Shown here piece by piece: positions 16,444 to 25,009 of a DNA stretch of 64,000 nt; within the stretch, counting starts at the first letter, position 1; every line of letters starts with the position of its first letter. The position numbers and the translations under genes were made by a program. Under the pieces are notes generated by a model. The model did no database searches. It was given only the letters and a program-made list of their open reading frames with translations, and was not told the origin of the DNA. Source of the stretch: Mesorhizobium sp. GTDB taxonomy: Bacteria; Pseudomonadota; Alphaproteobacteria; Rhizobiales; Rhizobiaceae. The stretch lies in the NCBI GenBank assembly GCA_004020365.1, contig SAQR01000037.1, positions 1-64,000 of the forward strand. The letters run 5' to 3'.

Positions 16444-17607
16444 ATGCCTGCCACACTTTCCCAGGTTATGATGACCGCAACCGACACTATGCCAGAAGCT
16501 GCCGACCGCCGCAGCTGGGCCGAATGGCTGGACGGTCACTCGGGCCGGATCATGGTGCTGCCAGCCGTCATCGTGCTTCTCTGCTTCGCGATTTTTCCGC
16601 TCATCATCTCGGGCTATCTCGCGCTTTCGCGCTTTGCACTCGCGTCGGGCGGATTCACGCTGAAATTCATCGGACTTTTGAACTTCCGCAAGTTGCTGGT
16701 CGGCTCACAGCAGTATCACCTGCTCGGCAAATTCGGCACGTTCGGCTTTGTCCAATCCGCTTTGCTGGCGTTGATCGCGGCAGGGGTGCTGTTTCTTCTC
16801 GCCCGCTATTTCTGGCGTGGCAGGCCGACCATCGTCGGCACGGTTGGTCGCCTTCTCGCGACGGCAATGGCGATGGGCCTGGCGGTGCTTGCACTGGCCA
16901 CCATGGCACCGGGCGGCGTGCCAGGGACTGTCGTCAACACGCTTCTCTACGTGTTCGTCGGCGTATCCGTGCAGTTCGCACTGGGGCTCGGCCTCGCGCT
17001 GCTGTGCGGCCAGCCTATCCGCGGCCGGAATTTCTTTCGCGTCCTCTTCTTCATCCCGCTGATGGTGACCCCGGTCGGCATCGCCTACACATTTCGCATG
17101 CTCGCCGACATGCAGAAGGGGCCCTTCGCCCCGCTCGTGCGCGCTTTCGGCATCAGCGAGTGGTCATGGGCCACAGAAGCCTGGTCGGCGCGGCTGATGG
17201 TGTTGGTCGGCGACACCTGGCAGTGGACGCCGTTCATGTTCATCGTGCTGCTGGCGGCCATTGAGAACCAGCCGCGCGATCAGGTCGAGGCGGCGCGGCT
17301 CGACGGGGCCAACGGCTTTCAGATTTTTCGCGACATTACCTGGCCGGCGATCGCGCCGATTGCCGCTACCGTCGTGCTGATCCGGCTCATCGAGGCTTTC
17401 AAGATCATCGACCTGCCGAACGTGCTCACCGGCGGCGGCCCTGGCCTGGCGACGGAATCGATGACGCTCCATTCCTTCATATCCTGGCGCACCCAGGATC
17501 TCGGCGGCTCGGCCGCTATCGGCTACATGCTGCTCTTCATCTCGACCATCGTATGCGTCTCGTTCTTCAACTTCGTGGTCCGGCCGGCGCGCCGGTTCGA
17601 AGCATGA
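16444..17607 (+). CDS. Sugar ABC transporter permease 1 (MalF type)
   Basis: This inner-membrane permease of about 387 residues has the MalF/UgpA fold. The EAA loop for contact with the ATPase reads EAARLDGANGFQIFRDITWP near the C-terminal third. It is longer than usual because two extra hydrophobic segments (near FVQSALLALIAAGVLFLL and LLATAMAMGLAVLALAT) precede the conserved core. The start could also be the ATG at 16468 or 16471. It overlaps the next permease by four bases. Confidence 0.82.
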   Translation: MPATLSQVMMTATDTMPEAADRRSWAEWLDGHSGRIMVLPAVIVLLCFAIFPLIISGYLALSRFALASGGFTLKFIGLLNFRKLLVGSQQYHLLGKFGTFGFVQSALLALIAAGVLFLLARYFWRGRPTIVGTVGRLLATAMAMGLAVLALATMAPGGVPGTVVNTLLYVFVGVSVQFALGLGLALLCGQPIRGRNFFRVLFFIPLMVTPVGIAYTFRMLADMQKGPFAPLVRAFGISEWSWATEAWSARLMVLVGDTWQWTPFMFIVLLAAIENQPRDQVEAARLDGANGFQIFRDITWPAIAPIAATVVLIRLIEAFKIIDLPNVLTGGGPGLATESMTLHSFISWRTQDLGGSAAIGYMLLFISTIVCVSFFNFVVRPARRFEA

Positions 17608-18650
17608 GCGCCGAGCCGCGCTCACTGGCGCGCCGGCTGTTCGAGCCGGCTTCGATCGACAGCCAGGCGCCGGTCGCCAGGATCGTGACTTATGCGCTGC
17701 TGTTCCTGTGGGCGCTGGTCGTGGTGATTCCTCTCTACTGGGTGTTGATCACCTCCTTCAAGGGGCCTGGCGAGGTCGACAACGGGCCGTTCTATCTCCC
17801 GTTCGTCGACTTTGCCCCTTCGCTGCAGGCATGGGATTTCATGCTCGTGCAGAATTACACGCTGCGCCCTTATATGAATTCCGTCGTCGTCGCGGTCGCC
17901 AGCACGCTTCTCGCAGTCCTGATCGGCTCGCTGGCGGCCTACGCGCTCGTGCGTATCCGCTTCCAGGTGAAGCTCGCCGCCGTTGCAATCTTCCTGATCC
18001 TGCTCACCGCAATCATCGTGGCGGTGGCCACTTTCGGCGTGCGGTGGGAGATCGCCATTGCCATGGCAGCCGCTCTCTTCATCATTGCGCTGTTCACGCT
18101 CGTTGGACGCTCGCAGCTTGCGGTCGGCAACAACGACATTGAGTTCTGGATCATCTCGAACCGCATCATGCCGCCGATCGTCGCCGTGTTGCCGATCTAT
18201 GTGATGTTCCAGCAGATGCGCCTGCTTGACACGCAGGTGGCGCTGATCGCCACCTACACCGCCATCAACCTGCCGATCGTCGTGTGGCTGACGCGCGATT
18301 TCTTCGCCGGCATCCCGCTCGACCTTGAGGAGAGTGCACAGATAGACGGAGCCTCCAAGTTCCGCGTGTTCTTCACCATCGCGCTGCCGCTGGTGCGGTC
18401 CGGCTTGGTTGCGACCTTCCTGCTGGTGCTGATACTTGCCTGGAACGAGTATCTGCTGGCCCTGTTCCTTTCCAATGTCGACGCGCAGACCATGCCGGTG
18501 CTGGTCTCGGCACAGAACACGACCCGCGGGCCGCAATGGTGGAACATGTCGGTCTTGATCACCGTGATGATCGCCCCCGTGATCGTCATCTCCAGCATCC
18601 TGCAGAAGCACATCGCGCGCGGGCTTCTGGTCGGCGCAGTGAAGGGCTAG
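17604..18650 (+). CDS. Sugar ABC transporter permease 2 (MalG type)
   Basis: This 348-residue inner-membrane permease pairs with the preceding one. It has an N-terminal membrane segment (YALLFLWALVVVIPLYWVL) and the EAA-type loop EESAQIDGASKFRVFFTIALP. Like its partner it carries an additional hydrophobic insertion (FLILLTAIIVAVATFGV, then MAAALFIIALFTLV) inside the usual MalG core, so the two permeases appear to have co-evolved a larger membrane domain. ATGA overlap with permease 1 and a 5-base gap to the ATPase show one operon. Confidence 0.85.
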   Translation: MSAEPRSLARRLFEPASIDSQAPVARIVTYALLFLWALVVVIPLYWVLITSFKGPGEVDNGPFYLPFVDFAPSLQAWDFMLVQNYTLRPYMNSVVVAVASTLLAVLIGSLAAYALVRIRFQVKLAAVAIFLILLTAIIVAVATFGVRWEIAIAMAAALFIIALFTLVGRSQLAVGNNDIEFWIISNRIMPPIVAVLPIYVMFQQMRLLDTQVALIATYTAINLPIVVWLTRDFFAGIPLDLEESAQIDGASKFRVFFTIALPLVRSGLVATFLLVLILAWNEYLLALFLSNVDAQTMPVLVSAQNTTRGPQWWNMSVLITVMIAPVIVISSILQKHIARGLLVGAVKG

Positions 18651-18655
18651 TCGAT

Positions 18656-19732
18656 ATGCGGGTCACGCTGTCCGATATCTACAAGTCCTTCGGCGCGGTC
18701 GAGGTGGTCAAAGGGCTCGACCTGGAGATCGAGGACGGCGAGTTCCTGGTGCTGCTCGGCCCTTCGGGATGCGGCAAGACGACGGCGCTGCGCATGGTCG
18801 CCGGGCTTGAATCTGTGAGTTCCGGCCGCGTCCTCATCGGCGACCGCGACGTAACCCACGTGCTGCCCAAATATCGCGACGTGGCGATGGTATTCCAGTC
18901 CTACGCGCTCTATCCCCACATGACCGTCGCGGAGAACATCGCATATCCGCTGAAGCTGAGGGGCGTGCCACGAACCGAACGCGACGCCTCCGTCCGCAGC
19001 GCCGCCGTCAAGGTCCACCTTGAAGAGTTTCTCGATCGCTATCCACGGCAGCTTTCCGGCGGTCAGCGGCAGCGCATCGCGCTCGCCCGCGCCATGGTGC
19101 GGCGGCCGAGCGTCTTCCTGATGGACGAGCCGCTCTCCAATCTCGACGCCAAGCTGCGCGGCTACATGCGCTCGGAATTGAAACGCCTGCAGGCCGACCT
19201 GGGCGTGACGACGATCTACGTCACCCACGACCAGATCGAGGCCATGACCCTGGCTCACCGTGTTGCGATCATGAACCGTGGCGTCGTGCAGCAGATCGCC
19301 ACGCCCCGACAGATCTACGACGACCCGGCGAACCTGTTCGTCGCCGGCTTCATCGGCTCGCCGCCGATGAATTTTCTCCAGGGCGAGTTGGTCGAGGGGA
19401 CCTTCGCCTGCGCGGAAGGACAATTTGCGACCAGCGTTGCCGAAAGCCGGAAAAAGGTCACTGCCGGCCTCCGGCCGGAGGATTGCCGGGTCACGGGCCC
19501 GTCGGAGGGCAAGATCGCGGCGCGGGTCTACGCTGTGGAACTGATCGGCGATCACACCTTGATCACCTGCCAGTTCGGTGGCGCTACTGTGACCGTCAAG
19601 GCCGACAAATCGGCGCATTACGATATGGATGAGCCGATCGGCATTACCTTCCAGGACGCCGCCGTCTTCCTGTTCGATTCGGCAACCGGAGTCCGCATCG
19701 GCGGCAGCGCCTATAGCCAGGCGGCCGCGTGA
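18656..19732 (+). CDS. Sugar ABC transporter ATP-binding protein (MalK/UgpC type)
   Basis: This 358-residue ATPase powers the importer. It has Walker A GPSGCGKTT (near residue 38), the signature LSGGQRQR, Walker B VFLMDEP, and the switch His in THDQ. A C-terminal OB-fold regulatory region (TOBE type) follows from about residue 235. It is the last gene of the HPS/PHI-transport unit; the repeat at 19750-19800 follows and probably terminates it. Confidence 0.9.
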   Translation: MRVTLSDIYKSFGAVEVVKGLDLEIEDGEFLVLLGPSGCGKTTALRMVAGLESVSSGRVLIGDRDVTHVLPKYRDVAMVFQSYALYPHMTVAENIAYPLKLRGVPRTERDASVRSAAVKVHLEEFLDRYPRQLSGGQRQRIALARAMVRRPSVFLMDEPLSNLDAKLRGYMRSELKRLQADLGVTTIYVTHDQIEAMTLAHRVAIMNRGVVQQIATPRQIYDDPANLFVAGFIGSPPMNFLQGELVEGTFACAEGQFATSVAESRKKVTAGLRPEDCRVTGPSEGKIAARVYAVELIGDHTLITCQFGGATVTVKADKSAHYDMDEPIGITFQDAAVFLFDSATGVRIGGSAYSQAAA

Positions 19733-19749
19733 CTTAAGTTCTTGTCTTT

Positions 19750-19800
19750 ATGCATGTCGTTATCGCAAAACCGCTGCGCACTTTTGCGCGACATACATTA
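19750..19800. terminator. REP family A palindrome between convergent genes, likely bidirectional terminator
   Basis: ATGCATGTCG pairs with the CGACATACAT arm, enclosing AAAACCGCTGCGCACTTTTGCG. It lies between the ABC ATPase gene and the convergent tctA gene, and its right end (TTA at 19798-19800) supplies the tctA stop codon. The same repeat ends two other minus-strand genes at 25006 and 59976 at the same position. Confidence 0.6.
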
Positions 19801-21306
19801 ATTCTCCTCCACGAACACCTCTTCGCGCTTCTTCTTGACCGCCGGCAGGAAGACGATGACGAGGACGGCGAAGGCGATGAAGAGCAGGCCGGCGCTGATC
19901 GGCCTCGTCAAGAAGGTGGTCGGGTCGCCGCGCGCGAGGATCATGGCGCGGCGCAGGTTTTCCTCGAGCAACGGACCGAGCACGAAGCCGAGCAGCAGCG
20001 GCGCCGGCTCGCAGCGCAGCTTGGTCAGGAGATAGCCGAGCAAGCCGAAGAAGGCGACGGCGTAGAGGTCGTAGATGTTGGTGTTGACGCTGTAAACGCC
20101 GATCGAGCAGAACGCCATGATGATCGGGAACAGCACGTAATAGGGGATCGTCAGCAGTTTCACCCAAAGCCCGATCAGCGGCAGGTTCAAGATGATCAGC
20201 ATCAGATTGCCGATCCACATCGAGGCGATGATGCCCCAAAACAGCGCCGGCTGCTCGATCGCGACATTGGGGCCGGGCACGATGCCCTGGATGATCATCG
20301 CGCCGATCATCAGCGCCATCACCGGGTTGGCCGGAATGCCGAGCGTCAGCATCGGGATGAAGGAGGTCTGCGCGCCGGCATTGTTGGCCGATTCCGGTCC
20401 GGCGACGCCTTCGACGGCGCCCTTGCCGAATTCCCCGGGGTTTTTCGAGATGCGTTTTTCGACGGTGTAGGAGGCAAAGGCGGCAAGGATCGCGCCGCCG
20501 CCCGGCAGGATGCCGAGCGCCGAACCGATGACGGTGCCGCGCACGATCGGCGCCGCCATGCGGCGAAAGTCGTCGCCGGTCGGCATCAGGCCGGAGACCC
20601 TTCGGATCATCACCGAGCGCTCGTGTTCGTTTTCGAGGTTGCGCAGGATCTCGGCGACGCCGAAGACGCCGACCGCCACCGCGACGAAATTCAGCCCGTC
20701 GGCATATTCGCGGATGCCGAGCGTGAAGCGCGGCGTGCCGGTGTAGATGTCGGTGCCGACGATGCCGAGCAGCAGGCCAAGCACGACCATCGCCAGCGCC
20801 TTGACAATCGAGCCGTGGGCGAGCGCGACGGACGAGACGAGGCCGACGATCATCAGCGAAAAATACTCGGCTGCGCCGAATTCCAGCGCGATCGCCGTCA
20901 GCGGCGGGGCAAAGACGGCGACGAGGAAGGTCGACACCGTGCCGGCGAAGAACGAGCCTATCGCGGCGATGGCGAGTGCCGCCCCGGCGCGGCCGTTCTT
21001 TGCCATCTGGTAGCCGTCGATGGCCGTGACGGCCGACGAGGATTCGCCAGGCATGTTGATGAGGATGGCGGTGGTCGAACCGCCATATTGCGCGCCGTAA
21101 TAGATGCCGGCGAGCATGATAAGCGAGGAAACCGGGTCGCCGATCTGGAAGGTGATCGGCAACAGCATGGCGATGGTGGCGGTGGCGCCGATGCCGGGCA
21201 AAACGCCGATCAGCGTGCCGAGAAGGACGCCGATCAGGCAGAAACCGAGATTTGCCAGCGACGAGGCCGTCGAAAAACCGAGCGCGAGGTTGTCGAGGAG
21301 TTCCAT
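19798..21306 (-). CDS. tctA: Tripartite tricarboxylate transporter, large membrane subunit TctA
   Basis: This 502-residue polytopic membrane protein is the transport channel of a TctABC secondary carboxylate transporter. The family signature segments LIGVLLGTLIGVLPGIGATATIA, YYGAQYGGSTTAILINMPGE and the repeated GILPGGGAI are present. The start at 21306 follows AGGAG with a six-base gap; a further ATG six bases upstream overlaps that site. Order tctC-tctB-tctA on the minus strand is an operon. Substrates of such systems range from citrate to aromatic and sugar acids, so the ligand is open. Confidence 0.92.
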   Translation of the reverse strand: MELLDNLALGFSTASSLANLGFCLIGVLLGTLIGVLPGIGATATIAMLLPITFQIGDPVSSLIMLAGIYYGAQYGGSTTAILINMPGESSSAVTAIDGYQMAKNGRAGAALAIAAIGSFFAGTVSTFLVAVFAPPLTAIALEFGAAEYFSLMIVGLVSSVALAHGSIVKALAMVVLGLLLGIVGTDIYTGTPRFTLGIREYADGLNFVAVAVGVFGVAEILRNLENEHERSVMIRRVSGLMPTGDDFRRMAAPIVRGTVIGSALGILPGGGAILAAFASYTVEKRISKNPGEFGKGAVEGVAGPESANNAGAQTSFIPMLTLGIPANPVMALMIGAMIIQGIVPGPNVAIEQPALFWGIIASMWIGNLMLIILNLPLIGLWVKLLTIPYYVLFPIIMAFCSIGVYSVNTNIYDLYAVAFFGLLGYLLTKLRCEPAPLLLGFVLGPLLEENLRRAMILARGDPTTFLTRPISAGLLFIAFAVLVIVFLPAVKKKREEVFVEEN

Positions 21307-21316
21307 GTTCATCTCC

Positions 21317-21778
21317 TCAAAACTGCAGCCACGGGCCGAAGCGCCGGAACGGCAGGCCGAGCGCATAGCTGAAGACGAGGAACGCAAACAGCGTCAGGCC
21401 GGCGGAGAGCACGAGCGCGGTCAGCGGCCTCATGCGACCGCTGGCAAAGGATGCGATCAGCGCCGTCAGGAAGATCGAGGGGAGGAAGCCGAGGCCGCGC
21501 ACGGTCAGCCCGAAGAAGATCGGGGCAGGCAGGATGAACAGCATGCCGCGCCAGGCTACATGGCCGATCGGCTCGCTCTCGAAGCGCACCGCTTCGATGA
21601 GGATGACGACGCCAAGCAGGATCAGCACGATTGCCAGGACCAGCGGGAAATAGCCCGGTCCCATGCGGAAAGCCGTGCCGATCTCGAGGTCGAGCGACTG
21701 CAGCGCGAAAAATCCGCCGAGGAAAATGAACAGCGCGGCGCATATGCCGTTGGTCGTGTCGATTGTGAAAGGTTTCAT
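21317..21778 (-). CDS. tctB: Tripartite tricarboxylate transporter, small membrane subunit TctB
   Basis: This 153-residue protein has four predicted membrane helices (near residues 12-25, 48-66, 80-102 and 115-145), the size and layout of TctB. The MGPGYFP motif after helix 1 is typical of the family. It sits 10 bases before tctA and downstream of tctC in the same direction. Confidence 0.88.
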   Translation of the reverse strand: MKPFTIDTTNGICAALFIFLGGFFALQSLDLEIGTAFRMGPGYFPLVLAIVLILLGVVILIEAVRFESEPIGHVAWRGMLFILPAPIFFGLTVRGLGFLPSIFLTALIASFASGRMRPLTALVLSAGLTLFAFLVFSYALGLPFRRFGPWLQF

Positions 21779-21863
21779 GACGTCCTCCCAGACCCGCGCC
21801 GCGGGCGCGCCGATGCCGTTGTGTGAAAAAAACGGGGCGCTGGTGGGCGCCCCGTTTAAAATC

Positions 21864-22835
21864 TCAGTCGGCGTACTGGCCGGCGGCTTCGATGATCGGC
21901 TTCCAGCGCGCGATCTCGCCTTCCAGCTTGGCCTTCAGCGCGGCCGGAGTTGCGTCAGCTTCGGACGATGGCTTGGTGCCGAGCTCGGCGAAGCGGGCGA
22001 CGACATTCGGGTCCTTCAGCGCGACCTGAAGCGACTTCGACAGCCGTTCGGTGACCTCGGCCGGCGTGCCCTTGGGCGCGTAGAGGCCGTGCCAGATGCC
22101 GACCTGCACTTCCGGGAGACCGGCTTCCGTCGTCGTCGGCACGTCCGGCAGAACATCGAGGCGTTGCGGCGAGGTGACGGCGTAGACCTTGATCGTGCCG
22201 CCCTGGATCTGCTTGGTGGTGTTGGTCGACTGGTCGCACATGATGTCGACCTGGCCGCCGAGAAGGTCGGTCATAGCCGGTCCGGTGCCCTTGTAGGGCA
22301 CGGTGACCAGCGGCGTGCCGATCGCGCTCATGAACAGCATGCCGCACAGATGCGAAGCAGCGCCTATGCCGGCATTGGCGACGGTGACGGTATCCTTGTT
22401 GGCCTTGGCGTAGTCGACCAGCCCCTTCAGGTCGGTCGGCTCGAGGTCCTTGCGGCCGACGATGGTCATCGGCACCTCGGTGACGAGACCGACATATTCG
22501 AAGCTGTTCAGCGTGTCGTAGGCGAGCTTTCTGTACAGCGTGGCGCTGGTCGCCATGCCGATATGATGGAGGAGCAGCGTATAGCCATCGGGATCGGCCT
22601 GCGCGACGCGACCGGCGCCCAGCGTGCCGCCGGCGCCGCCGACATTCTCGACGATGATCTGCTGGCCGAGATCCTTCGACATGGCTTCCGCGACGAGGCG
22701 CGTGACCGTGTCGGTCGGGCCGCCGGCCGAAAACGGCACCACCACGGTGATGGTGCGTTCGGGATAGGTTTGCGCGCCCGCGGCGAACGAATACAGCGTA
22801 GCGGCGGCGGCCAGAGCGGCGGCGAATTTTCTCAT
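21864..22835 (-). CDS. tctC: Tripartite tricarboxylate transporter solute-binding protein TctC (Bug family)
   Basis: This 323-residue periplasmic receptor has a signal peptide ending near AGAQ and the hallmark YPERTITVVVPFSAGGPTDT of Bug/TctC proteins. The GPAMTDLLGGQVDIMCD segment is also typical. The ATG at 22835 follows GGGAGGAAAAC. It heads the tctCBA operon. The mannonate dehydratase gene nearby hints at a sugar acid ligand, which is only an inference. Confidence 0.9.
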   Translation of the reverse strand: MRKFAAALAAAATLYSFAAGAQTYPERTITVVVPFSAGGPTDTVTRLVAEAMSKDLGQQIIVENVGGAGGTLGAGRVAQADPDGYTLLLHHIGMATSATLYRKLAYDTLNSFEYVGLVTEVPMTIVGRKDLEPTDLKGLVDYAKANKDTVTVANAGIGAASHLCGMLFMSAIGTPLVTVPYKGTGPAMTDLLGGQVDIMCDQSTNTTKQIQGGTIKVYAVTSPQRLDVLPDVPTTTEAGLPEVQVGIWHGLYAPKGTPAEVTERLSKSLQVALKDPNVVARFAELGTKPSSEADATPAALKAKLEGEIARWKPIIEAAGQYAD

Positions 22836-23160
22836 CTTGTTTTCCTCCCAGGATATGAATTCCCAACCGCCTCCTGGAGTTCTTCTCAACACCGGCTGCG
22901 GATGGACCAATAACGAGCGTAACCCAGCGGATTGCAATCGGACTCAAGCCGCAAGCCGCTATTATACACAAGTCCGCGCAAATGGGTGAAAAGCTGGCAT
23001 GCAGCCGGAGGCGGACTGCGGAACGACAATGGTCGATTCTAATGGCACCGGTTGCGCACGGCCCTGTGCCCTTCCTCCAGATTATCAACCTGCATACGCA
23101 CTATGCGTCAGCCGCAGTTTGCGTTTATCTGCTCTGCGCAAATCGTTGTGGGAGGATGTT
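22836..23160. other. Divergent intergenic region, no gene seen
   Basis: About 325 bp separate tctC and the broken secreted-protein gene. Several short frames are open but none has a family match or a good start. The region must hold the tctCBA promoter; no convincing -35/-10 or operator was identified. Confidence 0.35.
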
Positions 23161-23560
23161 ATGCAGCGTGCTTACATCGCAGTGCTTGCTTTAGCGATTT
23201 CCCTGATCCCGGCCGCTACCCAAGCCGAGGAGATGCCAAAGACCGCCAAGCAATTGCCCGGTGATCAAATACCAGAATTTCTAAATGGCAACAAGTTCAA
23301 CGTGAATCGTTGACGCCGACGCGCCAATCACGGCAACCCACAGCTGGGACTGGAACACCAAGAAAGTAAAAGGCGCATTCGAATATAAGGGCCAGAAGGG
23401 CGATTTCGAAAACGACTGGGTTGTAAGAGGTGACACCAGTTGCGCGGAAAAAACACCTAAGGGCAAATGGGTTTGCCAGAAGATTTTTGTCGATGGTGCT
23501 AAGATGTACGAAGTAAACTCCAAGGGGAAGCTGCACGCTATTTCCGAGCCCAGCAGCTAA
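23161..23560 (+). pseudogene. Small secreted protein gene with a frameshift (DUF995-like)
   Basis: The first 50 codons start at ATG 23161 behind GGGAGG and encode a signal peptide (cleavage near TQA) and the beginning of a mature domain, stopping at TGA 23311. In another frame the sequence continues directly as VDADAPITATHSWDWNTKKV..., through DWVVRGDTSCAEKTPKGKWVCQKIFVDG, to TAA at 23558. Joined, this is a protein of about 132 residues with two Cys. It resembles short periplasmic Rhizobiales proteins I associate with DUF995, with moderate certainty. A one-base error or a true inactivating indel near 23305-23315 would both explain it. Confidence 0.65.
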
Positions 23561-23574
23561 CGTTAATCAAGGAA

Positions 23575-23615
23575 CGCGCAAAAGTGTGCAGCGGTTTTGC
23601 GATAACGACATGCAC
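23575..23615. repeat. REP family A, reverse-orientation copy
   Basis: CGCAAAAGTGTGCAGCGGTTTTGCG followed by ATAACGACATGCA is the reverse complement of the left part of the family A repeat. It lies just after the broken secreted-protein gene and directly before a family B palindrome. Confidence 0.65.
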
Positions 23616-23619
23616 AAAC

Positions 23620-23661
23620 CTAAAGCGCGTCGCATGAGGCCGTCAAACGCGACGCGCTTTA
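23620..23661. repeat. REP family B palindrome (AAAGCGCGTCGC...GCGACGCGCTTT)
   Basis: TAAAGCGCGTCGC and GCGACGCGCTTTA form near-perfect 13-base arms. Other copies are at 52859-52901 and 59874-59915. It sits between convergent genes and probably works as a bidirectional terminator. Confidence 0.65.
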
Positions 23662-23713
23662 GCGGATAATTTTCGGACGGGTGGGCCGGGGGGCGAGGCC
23701 GACCCGCGGCGAT

Positions 23714-24922
23714 TTAGGCTGTTGTCGACTTTCGAATCGCATGTTCGACGCCGCGTAGTTCGGCCAATCCCTTGAGCCGACCGATGGCCGGATAGCCGGG
23801 CTGCGCCCCGCGCGTCAGGTCGTCGAGGATATCCTGGCCATGGTCGGGGCGCATCGGGATGACGGCGTCCTGGCGGCCTTCCGTCTTGCGCCGCGCTTCC
23901 TCGTGAAGCAGCGCCGCCACCACCGCCACCATGTCGGTGTCGCCGGCAAGGTGCTCGTCCTCGTGGAACGAGCAGGGGGTGCCGGTCGCTTCCTTGCGCA
24001 CATTGCGCAGATGCGCGAAATGGATTTTTGGCCCCATCCGCTCGATCATGCCGGGCAGATCATTGTCCGGTCTTGCGCCGAGCGATCCGGTGCACAGTGT
24101 CGCGCCGTTGGCCGGGCTGTCGACTGCGCCCAGTATGTAGCTGTAGTCGGCCTCGGTCGACATGATGCGCGGCAGACCGAGCAGCGGAAACGGCGGATCA
24201 TCGGGGTGACAGCAGAGTCGCAGGCCGAGGCGTTCGGCCGTGGGCACGACCTCCGCCAGGAAATCGACGAAATGCCGGCGCAGGGTTGTTGCGTCGATAC
24301 GGTCATAATTTGACAGTTGAGCCGCGAGGCCGTCGAGAGACGTGTCTTCGGTCGAGCCGGGCAGGCCGGAATTGACGTTTCTTGCCAGAATCTTGCGCGC
24401 ACGGTCATCCATTTGTGCATATCGGCGCTCCGCCTCGGCGGCGATGTCCGGTGTGTAGTCGCCAAGCGCCGCCTGGCGTTTCAGGATATGGATGTCGAAT
24501 GCGGCGAAGTCGATCAGATCGAAGCGCATGGTGGTGCCGCCATGCGGCAGGCGCCAGGCAAGATCGGTGCGGGTCCAATCGAGCACCGGCATGAAATTGT
24601 AGCAGATGACCGAAATGCCGGCCTGCGCCAGGTTTTCCAGCGATGTCCTGTAGTTGGCCAGATGGCTGCGCCATTCGCCGACCTGCGTCTTGATCGCTTC
24701 GGAAACCGGCAGGCTTTCGACAATCTCCCAGTTCAGTTCGCTTGCGCTTCCATCCGGCAAGGACGCGACTTCGCGCTGACGCCTTTCGATTTCGGCAGGC
24801 AGCCAGACGGCGCCGTAAGGAACATGGTGAAGGGCCGTGACGATGCCTTGCGCCCCGGCTTGACGCGCATCCGCAATCGTCACCTTGTCGACCGGGCCGA
24901 ACCAACGCCACACATGTCTCAT
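23714..24922 (-). CDS. uxuA: Mannonate dehydratase UxuA
   Basis: UxuA dehydrates D-mannonate to 2-keto-3-deoxygluconate in glucuronate breakdown. The 402-residue protein starts MRHVWRWFGPVDKV and has the family segments GIVTALHHVPYGAVW, ICYNFMPVLDWTRTDL and LCCHPDDPP, which supply metal-binding Cys and His in this TIM-barrel enzyme. It stands alone here, with no uxaC or uxuB partner; the rest of the pathway must be elsewhere. The family A repeat at its 5' side separates it from the glycosyltransferase gene. Confidence 0.92.
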   Translation of the reverse strand: MRHVWRWFGPVDKVTIADARQAGAQGIVTALHHVPYGAVWLPAEIERRQREVASLPDGSASELNWEIVESLPVSEAIKTQVGEWRSHLANYRTSLENLAQAGISVICYNFMPVLDWTRTDLAWRLPHGGTTMRFDLIDFAAFDIHILKRQAALGDYTPDIAAEAERRYAQMDDRARKILARNVNSGLPGSTEDTSLDGLAAQLSNYDRIDATTLRRHFVDFLAEVVPTAERLGLRLCCHPDDPPFPLLGLPRIMSTEADYSYILGAVDSPANGATLCTGSLGARPDNDLPGMIERMGPKIHFAHLRNVRKEATGTPCSFHEDEHLAGDTDMVAVVAALLHEEARRKTEGRQDAVIPMRPDHGQDILDDLTRGAQPGYPAIGRLKGLAELRGVEHAIRKSTTA

Positions 24923-24936
24923 TCGAACACTCCGTT

Positions 24937-25009
24937 AAAAACCGCTGCGCACCCTCGGGTCAGGCCCTGGTTCGGGCCCGAGGGCATGCTTCTGGGCGAC
25001 ATGCATCAG
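24937..25009. terminator. REP family A copy with internal hairpin, ends the glycosyltransferase gene
   Basis: The copy carries an internal inverted repeat CCCTCGGGTC...GGGCCCGAGGG within the usual AAAACCGCTGCGCAC...GACATGCATCAG frame. Its TCA at 25006-25008 is the stop codon of the glycosyltransferase gene on the minus strand, the same arrangement as at 19798 and 59976. Confidence 0.6.

Noticed and set aside
15000-19700. Possible tRNA or rRNA genes in the window
   Set aside because: No tRNA cloverleaf or rRNA segment was recognised anywhere on reading the intergenic regions; a tRNA scan would be decisive.
20000-21300. Long plus-strand open frame opposite tctA
   Set aside because: It is the shadow of tctA, with Asp/Arg-rich low-complexity translation and no family resemblance.
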